Shown here: piece by piece, positions 6,829 through 12,738 of the stretch
Numbering within the stretch: the first letter of the stretch is position 1
Layout: the number at the start of each line of letters is the position of its first letter
Assembly (NCBI GenBank): GCA_016929795.1
Contig: JAFGIA010000393.1
Span: forward strand, 1 to 27,274
DNA length: 27,274 nt
Direction of reading: 5' to 3'
Source of the DNA: Anaerolineae bacterium
GTDB lineage: Bacteria > Chloroflexota > Anaerolineae > JAAYZQ01
Translations under genes and position numbers: made by a program
Notes under the pieces: model-generated
What the model was told of the DNA's origin: nothing
Seen by the model: the letters and a program-made list of their open reading frames with translations, nothing else
Database searches by the model: none

Positions 6829-6855
6829 GTGGCGCAATCCTCCGGATTGCGCCAC
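6829..6855. repeat. Strong intercistronic hairpin between tyrA and aroA
   Basis: A perfect 12-bp inverted repeat, GTGGCGCAATCC at 6829-6840 and its complement at 6844-6855, leaves a 3-nt loop. It begins 8 bases after the tyrA stop and ends about 20 bases before the aroA ribosome binding site. No T tract follows, so termination is unlikely. It may protect the upstream mRNA or set differential expression within the operon. Confidence 0.7.
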
Positions 6856-6882
6856 GACACCAAGTATCATGAAGGAGCAATT

Positions 6883-8229
6883 ATGACAGAACAGCCATGG
6901 ATCGTTGGCCCGGGCGGCACTCTGTGCGGCAGTGCGTCGGTGCCGGCCGACAAGTCGATCTCGCACCGCGCCTTGATCCTGGGGGCGATCGCCACGGGCA
7001 CGAGCCTCGTCGACAACTTTGCGCTGGCTACTGACTGCCAGGCGACGCTGGGCGCGCTGCGCGCACTGGGCGTGGTGATCGAAAGAGAAGGCATGACCGG
7101 GCTGCGGATCGAGGGGCAGGGCCTGCACAGCCTGGCCGAGTCGGAGGATGTGATCGACTGCGTGCGCAGTGGCACCACGCTGCGCCTGATGGCCGGGCTG
7201 CTGGCCGGACAGCGCTTTACGAGTGTGCTCACCGGCGAGGCTCAACTCAGGCACCGGCCGATGGCGCGCGTCGTCGAGCCGCTGCGGCGCATGGGCGCTA
7301 CGGTGCTTGGCCGCGACGGCGGGCGCTATCCGCCCCTCGCCATCCGCGGCGGCGAGCTGCACGGGGTCGACTATTGCCTGCCTGTGGCCAGTGCCCAGGT
7401 GAAAAGTGCGCTCCTCCTCGCCGGGCTGTATGCGGAGGGGCCGACGCGCGTTACGATACCCGGCCCGGCGCGTGACCACACGGAGCGGATGCTGCGCGCC
7501 ATGGGCGCGCAGGTCACAAACCACAAAGAAGGCATCACGTCGCCCTACCAACCAGCCAACCAACCAGTCTACCAAGCGCTAGAAATCACACCCGCGCACC
7601 CTCTCGCCCCGCTCCACCTGACGATTCCCGGGGACATCTCCTCGGCGGCGTTTCTGATCGTGGCGGCGACGTTGGTGCCGGGGTCGCAGGTGACGATCGA
7701 GGGCGTAGGGGTGAACCCGACGCGGGTGGGGCTGCTCGACGTGTTGAGGCGGATGGGCGCGCAGGTCCAGGTGGTGGCGGAGCGAGGCATGGCGGGCGAG
7801 CCGGTGGCAGACTTGGTCGTGCGGGCTGCGGAGCTGGGCGGCACGACGGTGGGCGGCGACGAGGTGGTGCGCGCCATCGACGAGTTGCCGGTGTTGGCGG
7901 TGGCGGCGACCCAGGCGGAGGGAGAGACCGTGGTGCGCGACGCAGCCGAGCTGCGCTTCAAAGAGACAGACAGGATCGTGACCACGGTCGCAGAGCTGCG
8001 CCGGCTGGGTGCCGAGATCGAAGCACGGCCGGATGGGTTCGTCATGTCGGGGCCGGTGCGGCTGCGCGGGGCGCGCGTGAAGAGCCACGGCGACCATCGA
8101 CTGGCGATGGCGCTGGCGGTGGCGGGACTGATCGCCGAGGGGGAGACGGTGGTGGAGGGCGCGGGGTGCATCGCGGACTCTTTTCCCGGCTTTGGCGACA
8201 CGCTCCACGCGCTGGGGGCGGACGTGTGA
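6883..8229 (+). CDS. aroA: 3-phosphoshikimate 1-carboxyvinyltransferase (EPSP synthase)
   Basis: A 448-residue EPSP synthase that joins shikimate 3-phosphate and phosphoenolpyruvate. Family signatures are in order: VPADKSISHRALILGAIATG near residue 18, CVRSGTTLRLMAGLLAG, LTGEAQLRHRPMARVVEPL, VASAQVKSALLLAGL, IPGDISSAAFLIVAA, AIDELPVLAVAATQAEG, ELRFKETDRI and KSHGDHRLAMALAVAGL. The ATG at 6883 follows AAGGAG by 5 bases. The stop overlaps the aroE GTG by 4 bases. One oddity is a segment at about residues 211-245 between the two conserved blocks, longer than usual. Its DNA (7546-7573) is ACCAACCA-type repeat, which looks like an in-frame repeat insertion in a surface loop. All active-site blocks are intact, so the enzyme is probably functional. 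Confidence 0.95.
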   Translation: MTEQPWIVGPGGTLCGSASVPADKSISHRALILGAIATGTSLVDNFALATDCQATLGALRALGVVIEREGMTGLRIEGQGLHSLAESEDVIDCVRSGTTLRLMAGLLAGQRFTSVLTGEAQLRHRPMARVVEPLRRMGATVLGRDGGRYPPLAIRGGELHGVDYCLPVASAQVKSALLLAGLYAEGPTRVTIPGPARDHTERMLRAMGAQVTNHKEGITSPYQPANQPVYQALEITPAHPLAPLHLTIPGDISSAAFLIVAATLVPGSQVTIEGVGVNPTRVGLLDVLRRMGAQVQVVAERGMAGEPVADLVVRAAELGGTTVGGDEVVRAIDELPVLAVAATQAEGETVVRDAAELRFKETDRIVTTVAELRRLGAEIEARPDGFVMSGPVRLRGARVKSHGDHRLAMALAVAGLIAEGETVVEGAGCIADSFPGFGDTLHALGADV

Positions 8230-9089
8230 AGCACGGCACCTCGGTTCAGCGCGTGGGCCTCATGGGCTGGCCTGTGGGGCACAGTGTCTCTCCGGCGATG
8301 CACAATGCCGCCTTTGCCGCTCTCGGCCTGTCGTGGCGGTATGAGCCGCTCGCGGTGCCGCCAGAGGATCTGGCCCATGCGGTGGAGAGGCTGGCAGCGG
8401 AAGGGTGGCGCGGGGCGAATGTCACGGTGCCGCACAAGGAGGCCGTGGTTGGTCTCCTGGACGACGTGGACGGCCCAGCGCGCACGATTGGCGCGGTGAA
8501 TACGATCGTGACGCGCCAAGGGGGTCTGGTGGGAGCGAACACGGACGCACCAGGCGCGATGGAAGCGCTGCGCCAGGGTGGGTTCGAGCCGGCGGGCAGG
8601 AGGGCACTCGTATTGGGCGCCGGTGGGGCGGCGCGGGCAGTGGTGTATGGCCTGTTGAGCGCCGGGTGTGGTGTGACGGTGCACAACCGCACGCCAGAGA
8701 GGGCAGCGATGCTGGCTCGCGACCTGGGGGGCGTCGGGCCGCCGGTGGTCACAGCGTCCAACCTGGCAGATCTCGATCTTGGGGCCTTTGACCTGCTGGT
8801 CAATGCTACCTCGGCAGGCATGGCGCCGCACGTAGCGGCGTCGCCCTGGCCGGAAGCGCTGCCGCTGCTGGCGCAGTGGACGGTGTTCGACCTGGTGTAC
8901 AACCCGGCTGAGACGCGCTTGCTGGCACGGGCCAGGGCTGCGGGCGCGCGCGTGGTGGAGGGCCTGCCGATGCTCGTCCAGCAGGGGGCACTTGCATTCC
9001 GGCTCTGGACGGGGGCGACGGCGCCGGTGGGTGTCATGGACGCGGCGGCGCGCCATGCGTTGGAGTTGATGAGCCTGAAGCGGCCATGA
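8226..9089 (+). CDS. aroE: Shikimate dehydrogenase
   Basis: A 287-residue NADPH-dependent shikimate dehydrogenase reducing 3-dehydroshikimate to shikimate. The substrate domain shows GWPVGHSVSPAMHNAAF, NVTVPHKEAV with the catalytic Lys, and GAVNTIV then GANTDAPGAM with the catalytic Asp. The nucleotide domain has GAGGAARAV followed by NRTPERA, whose Arg typically contacts the NADPH phosphate. NATSAGM, VYNPAETRLLARA and GLPMLVQQGALAFRLWTG complete the family pattern. The GTG at 8226 overlaps the aroA stop by 4 bases (GTGA) and follows GGGGGCGG. The 3' end overlaps the S4-domain gene by 4 bases. It is a full-length AroE rather than a YdiB or SDH-like paralogue, judging by its operon. Confidence 0.95.
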   Translation: MKHGTSVQRVGLMGWPVGHSVSPAMHNAAFAALGLSWRYEPLAVPPEDLAHAVERLAAEGWRGANVTVPHKEAVVGLLDDVDGPARTIGAVNTIVTRQGGLVGANTDAPGAMEALRQGGFEPAGRRALVLGAGGAARAVVYGLLSAGCGVTVHNRTPERAAMLARDLGGVGPPVVTASNLADLDLGAFDLLVNATSAGMAPHVAASPWPEALPLLAQWTVFDLVYNPAETRLLARARAAGARVVEGLPMLVQQGALAFRLWTGATAPVGVMDAAARHALELMSLKRP

Positions 9090-9307
9090 CGCCACCCGGC
9101 CCGACCTCCACGCAGATGCTCATTCCCGACTTGCTCCAGGCCGCGGGCATGTGCGACAGCAAAAGCGAGGGGCGGCGCCTGGTGGAGCAGGGCGGCGTGC
9201 GGTTGGATGGACAGGTGGTCGAGTCGGTGGACCAGATCGTCGTGCCGGGAGATCACCTGCTCCAGGTGGGCAAGCGCCGTTTTGTTCAGTTGGTGAGAGG
9301 AGGATGA
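9086..9307 (+). CDS. Stand-alone S4 RNA-binding domain protein resembling the tyrosyl-tRNA synthetase C-terminus
   Basis: A 73-residue protein that is essentially one S4 RNA-binding domain. The stretch LLQAAGMCDSKSEGRRLVEQ, then GGVRLDGQVVESVDQIV, ending LLQVGKRRFVQLV, follows the C-terminal S4 domain of bacterial tyrosyl-tRNA synthetases, including the SKSE.RRL and QVGKRRF signatures. Other small S4 proteins (RqcP/YabO, Hsp15, YbcJ) lack that GKRRF ending. The catalytic Rossmann part of TyrRS is absent, and no room exists for it between aroE and aroC. The ATG overlaps the aroE stop (ATGA). It lies inside an operon whose leader has clustered Tyr codons, which invites a link to tRNA-Tyr or RNA sensing. 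That link is inference. Confidence 0.82.
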   Translation: MTPPGPTSTQMLIPDLLQAAGMCDSKSEGRRLVEQGGVRLDGQVVESVDQIVVPGDHLLQVGKRRFVQLVRGG

Positions 9308-9312
9308 GAGGC

Positions 9313-10440
9313 ATGTCCACACTGCGCTTTTTGACGGCAGGCGAGTCGCACGGCGCCGGGCTGACGGCGGTGATCGAGGGGCTGCCAGCGGGCCTGGCGC
9401 TGCGTGACGACGACCTGAATCGGGATCTGGCGCGTCGCCAGGCAGGGTATGGCCGCGGCGCGAGGCAGCAGATTGAATCCGACAGGGCGACGATCTCGGC
9501 AGGCGTCGCCGGGGGACGCACCACAGGCGCACCGCTGGCGCTTCACGTGCGCAACCGCGACCAGCGGGAGGGAGAGGCGCCGCTCACCGTGCCGCGCCCC
9601 GGCCATGCGGACCTGGCTGGCAGCAACAAGTACGCGCTCGACGATCTGCGCCTGGTGCGCGAGCGTGCCAGTGCCCGCGAAACCGCGGCCCGCGTCGCCG
9701 TCGGCACCGTCGCGCGCCGCCTGCTCGACGAGTTTGGCATCGCCGCGGGCAGCCTCGTCGTCGAGATCGGCGGCGTAGTCGCCGGTTTGCCCGACCTGCC
9801 CTACGCCGAGCTGTGGGCGCTGGCGGAGGCGTCTGACGTGCGCTGTCCCGACGAGGCGGCCGCCGAAGCGATGCGCAGGCGCATCCAGGAAGCGGGGCAC
9901 GAGGGGGAGTCGCTCGGCGGTGTGTTTCTCGTCGCCGCCACGGGCGTCCCCCTCGGGCTGGGCAGTTATGTCCACTGGGACCGGCGCCTGGACGCGCGGC
10001 TGGCGGCAGCGGTGATGAGCGTGCCGGCGGTCAAGGGGGTCGAGATCGGACCGGCGTTCGCCAACGCACGGCGCACGGGCACGCGCGTGCAGGATGCGAT
10101 TTATTGGGAAGGGGGGCGGCCTGTGCGGCGGACGAACCAGGCCGGCGGGGTGGAAGGGGGCGTGAGCAACGGGCAGCCGATCGTGATCCGGGCGGCGATG
10201 AAGCCGATCCCGACGACGCGCGCTCCACAGCCCTCGGTCGATCTGCGCACAGGCGAGGAGGTAGCTGCCAGGTACCAGCGTGCGGACGTGTGCGCCGTCC
10301 CCGCTGCGGCAGTGGTGGGCGAGGCGATGGTGGCGTGGGTGTTGGCGGAGGCACTTCAGGACAAGATCGGCGGCGATAGCCTCGCCGAGATGAAAGCACA
10401 CTGGCAGGCCTATCGGGGGGCGTGGCAGCAGCGTGACTGA
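9313..10440 (+). CDS. aroC: Chorismate synthase
   Basis: A 375-residue FMN-dependent chorismate synthase, making chorismate from EPSP by 1,4-elimination. Visible signatures are TAGESHGAGLTAVIEG at the start, DLARRQAGYGRG, ARQQIESD, PRPGHADLAGSNKY, RASARETAARVAVG, HEGESLGGVF, VPAVKGVEIG and GGVSNGQPIVIRAAMKP. The start at 9313 (MSTLRFLTAGESHG) has AGGAGG 9 bases upstream. The ATG at 9304 overlapping the S4 gene stop would leave no spacing, so it is less likely. Its stop lies 8 bases inside aroKB. Monofunctional forms need reduced FMN from elsewhere; no flavin reductase is encoded nearby. Confidence 0.95.
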   Translation: MSTLRFLTAGESHGAGLTAVIEGLPAGLALRDDDLNRDLARRQAGYGRGARQQIESDRATISAGVAGGRTTGAPLALHVRNRDQREGEAPLTVPRPGHADLAGSNKYALDDLRLVRERASARETAARVAVGTVARRLLDEFGIAAGSLVVEIGGVVAGLPDLPYAELWALAEASDVRCPDEAAAEAMRRRIQEAGHEGESLGGVFLVAATGVPLGLGSYVHWDRRLDARLAAAVMSVPAVKGVEIGPAFANARRTGTRVQDAIYWEGGRPVRRTNQAGGVEGGVSNGQPIVIRAAMKPIPTTRAPQPSVDLRTGEEVAARYQRADVCAVPAAAVVGEAMVAWVLAEALQDKIGGDSLAEMKAHWQAYRGAWQQRD

Positions 10441-12118
10441 CGAACGAAATGTGGTTCTGACCGGCTTTATGGGCACCGGCAAGACGGCGACGGGGCGCGA
10501 GGTGGCACGCCAGCTCGGCCGGCGATTCGTCGACGTCGACGCCGAGATCGAGGCGCGGGCCGGCAAGCCGGTGGCGCGGATCTTTGCCGAGGAGGGTGAG
10601 GCGGCATTCCGCCGCCTGGAGGCGCAGGTGTGCGCCGATCTGAGCCGGGAGACGGAGCTGGTCATCGCGACCGGAGGCGGAGCACTGCTCAACCCGGACA
10701 CACGTGCGGCCATGAGTGTCAGCGGCACGGTCGTGTGCCTGACGTGCGAGCCAGACGAGATCGCGGCCCGGCTGCGCAGTGCGGCCCGGCTGCGCGCTGC
10801 CGGCTGGTCAGAGCGCCCGCTGCTCGACGTGGCCGACCCGGAAGCCGAGATCGAGCGCCTGCTGGCGGAGCGGAGCGAGGCGTACGCGGCCATCCCGTGG
10901 CAGGTGGATACCACAGGTCGCGGGCTGGCAGACGTCGCCGCCGAGGTCATGGCGCTCGCGTGCGCACACACGCTCAACGTGTCGTACCCTGGCGGCAGCT
11001 ACCCGATCCACATCGGGCCTGGCACCCTCGACCATCTGGGCAGCGCGCTGCGCGCTGCCGGGGCACCTGGCGGCAGCCGTGTCGCGGTCGTCTCGAACCC
11101 TGTGGTCTGGCCGCTGTATGGTGCGCAGGCGATGGGCGCGCTGCGCGCCGCCAGCTTGCGGCCCTTTCGGTGCAGCGTGCCCGACGGCGAAGCGCACAAG
11201 GCGCTCGATACGGTGGCCCGGTTGTACGACCAATTCCTGGGGGGTGAGCTGGAACGCGCCGACACTGTGCTGTCGCTGGGTGGCGGCGTGACGGGCGATG
11301 AGGCGGGCCTGGCCGCGGCCACCTACCAGCGCGGCGTGCGCTTTGTCCAGGTGCCCACCACGCTGCTGGCGATGGTCGACGCCAGCGTCGGCGGCAAAAC
11401 GGGCGTCGACCTGCCGCAGGGCAAGAACCTGGTCGGCGCCTTCAAGCAGCCGGCCCTCGTCCTGATCGACCCGTCCGTCCTATCCACCCTCCCCACGCGC
11501 CATCTGCGCGCCGGCCTGGCCGAAGTGCTAAAGCATGGCCTCATCGGCGATCCCGAGCTCTTTGACAGAGTGACGAGTGACAGGTTCCAGGTAACAAGTG
11601 GCCTGCAGCAAGCAGCGGACCAACCTTCCCCCCTTCCCCCCTTCCCACCTTCCATCCTCGTGCGCGCCCTGAGGGTCAAGATCGACATCGTCGAGCGAGA
11701 CCCATACGAACAGGGACGGCGGATGGTGCTAAACCTGGGGCACACGTTTGGACATGCAATCGAGGGAGTGAGTGGCTACGCGTTGTCCCACGGCGAGGCA
11801 GTGGGCGTGGGGTTGGTGGCGGCGGCTCGCCTGGCGGCTCGCCTGGGGATATGCCCGCCCGAGCTGGCGGGGCAGATCGAGGCGGCGGTGGCAGGGATCG
11901 GCCTGCCCACACGGTATCCCGGCACATCCCCGGCGGAGGTGTACGAGGCGATGGCAGCCGACAAAAAGCGGCACCACGACCGCCTGCGATTTGTCCTGCC
12001 GCGCGCCCTCGGCGACGTCGTGGTGGTCGACGACGTCCCCCCCACCGACGTGCACGCCGTCCTGTCCGAGATCACGACGGCCGCAGCCAACACACAACCA
12101 AGGAGAAGCAGATCATGA
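10433..12118 (+). CDS. aroKB: Fused shikimate kinase / 3-dehydroquinate synthase
   Basis: A 561-residue bifunctional protein. Residues 1 to about 170 are shikimate kinase: Walker A GFMGTGKT (11-18), acidic DVD (34-36), RR at 60-61, GGG at 81-83 and the lid segment SERPLLD. Residues about 180-561 are 3-dehydroquinate synthase: [76 protein letters not shown] and [11 protein letters not shown], which carry NAD+ and Zn2+ ligands. It thus covers steps 2 and 5 of the pathway. The GTG at 10433 overlaps aroC by 8 bases. An unusual Pro/Ser/Gln-rich insert at about residues 380-408 (11566-11655) is encoded by repeat-like DNA. Conserved blocks either side are intact. Confidence 0.95.
   Translation: MTDERNVVLTGFMGTGKTATGREVARQLGRRFVDVDAEIEARAGKPVARIFAEEGEAAFRRLEAQVCADLSRETELVIATGGGALLNPDTRAAMSVSGTVVCLTCEPDEIAARLRSAARLRAAGWSERPLLDVADPEAEIERLLAERSEAYAAIPWQVDTTGRGLADVAAEVMALACAHTLNVSYPGGSYPIHIGPGTLDHLGSALRAAGAPGGSRVAVVSNPVVWPLYGAQAMGALRAASLRPFRCSVPDGEAHKALDTVARLYDQFLGGELERADTVLSLGGGVTGDEAGLAAATYQRGVRFVQVPTTLLAMVDASVGGKTGVDLPQGKNLVGAFKQPALVLIDPSVLSTLPTRHLRAGLAEVLKHGLIGDPELFDRVTSDRFQVTSGLQQAADQPSPLPPFPPSILVRALRVKIDIVERDPYEQGRRMVLNLGHTFGHAIEGVSGYALSHGEAVGVGLVAAARLAARLGICPPELAGQIEAAVAGIGLPTRYPGTSPAEVYEAMAADKKRHHDRLRFVLPRALGDVVVVDDVPPTDVHAVLSEITTAAANTQPRRSRS
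11620..11653 (+). repeat. Low-complexity CCTTCC repeat inside aroKB
   Basis: A pyrimidine-only run after CCAA, built of CCTTCCCC-type units, starting with CCAACCTTCC (11620-11629). That decamer also occurs at 12682-12691 and 17232-17241 in intergenic hairpins. It is preceded by GAGTGACGAGTGACAGG-like direct repeats at 11568-11585. It encodes the Pro-rich loop of the dehydroquinate synthase insert. Confidence 0.65.
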
Positions 12119-12609
12119 CCGGCTCATCACGGATCACGGATCGCGGATCACGGATCACAAATACCCAATCTCCCCTTCCCATCCTCGTGATCCACGGCCC
12201 CAACCTGAACCTTCTCGGCAGGCGGGAGCCGGAAGTGTACGGCAGGCTGGCGCTCGACGAGATCGACGGCCGGCTGCGCGCCTGGGGCGAGGGGCACGGG
12301 GTGGAGGTGCGCACGTTCCAGTCGAATCATGAAGGAGCGATCGTGGACGCGATCCACGAGGCCGCGGGCTGGGCGCGCGGGCTGGTCATCAACCCCGGCG
12401 CCTACAGCCACTCTTCGTACGCCATCCGCGACGCGATAAGCGGCGTAGGGCTGCCGGCTGTCGAGGTACACCTGTCGAACGTGCACGCACGCGAGCCATT
12501 CCGGCGTGAGTCGGTGGTGGTGCCGGTATGCATCGGGCAGGTAGTAGGATTCGGCTGGTACAGCTACCTGCTCGGGCTCGAAGGGCTGGTGGCGCACCTG
12601 GTTGAGTAG
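12115..12609 (+). CDS. aroQ: 3-dehydroquinate dehydratase, type II
   Basis: A 164-residue type II dehydroquinase that dehydrates 3-dehydroquinate to 3-dehydroshikimate. The core begins at [21 protein letters not shown] with the catalytic Tyr, followed by [34 protein letters not shown] and [15 protein letters not shown] with the catalytic His. The family usually starts directly at the ILVIHGPN strand with few residues before it. Here about 22 extra N-terminal residues are encoded largely by heptamer repeats. The ATG at 12115 overlaps the aroKB stop (ATGA) and has AGGAG 9 bases upstream; no other start with a binding site is nearer the core. Last gene of the operon. No clear terminator follows before the next promoter at 12623, so some readthrough is likely. 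Confidence 0.93.
   Translation: MTGSSRITDRGSRITNTQSPLPILVIHGPNLNLLGRREPEVYGRLALDEIDGRLRAWGEGHGVEVRTFQSNHEGAIVDAIHEAAGWARGLVINPGAYSHSSYAIRDAISGVGLPAVEVHLSNVHAREPFRRESVVVPVCIGQVVGFGWYSYLLGLEGLVAHLVE
12128..12162 (+). repeat. Tandem heptamer repeat in the aroQ 5' end
   Basis: Five adjacent 7-base units, CACGGAT x2, CGCGGAT, CACGGAT and CACAAAT, at 12128-12162. Because 7 is not a multiple of 3, each unit is read in a different frame. The array encodes the Ser/Arg/Ile/Thr-rich N-terminal extension of AroQ. Confidence 0.85.
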
Positions 12610-12622
12610 CATCCCTGCCAGC

Positions 12623-12651
12623 TTGTTGGAAGCGCGCACTCCAGGTATAAT
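12623..12651 (+). promoter_or_regulatory. Promoter of the GH38 gene
   Basis: TTGTTG (12623-12628) and a perfect TATAAT (12646-12651) are 17 bases apart. Transcription should start near 12658, at the foot of the inverted repeat that follows. Confidence 0.7.
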
Positions 12652-12660
12652 GCTGGAAGA

Positions 12661-12693
12661 TTGGAAGGCTGGTCACAGCACCCAACCTTCCAG
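12661..12693. repeat. Imperfect hairpin in the GH38 5' leader (CCAACCTTCC family)
   Basis: TTGGAAGGCTGG (12661-12672) pairs with CCAACCTTCCAG (12682-12693) with one mismatch and one G-U pair around a 9-nt loop. It lies just downstream of the -10 box and shares its core word with the 17189-17241 palindrome and the aroKB insert. Confidence 0.65.
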
Positions 12694-12738
12694 CGGTCTC
12701 GCTATCCCTTTCAACAACCGGAACCAGAAGGAGAGAAC

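Noticed and set aside
9286..10977. A 563-codon minus-strand frame opposite aroC and aroKB
   Set aside because: Low-complexity Ser/Arg/Ala sequence with no motif; both plus-strand genes are fully conserved.
11568..11660. Possibility that aroKB is a pseudogene because of repeat DNA
   Set aside because: The frame stays open and all kinase and synthase motifs before and after the insert are intact.
12128..12162. CRISPR-like array
   Set aside because: Units are 7 bases and directly adjacent, with no spacers; this is a simple tandem repeat.
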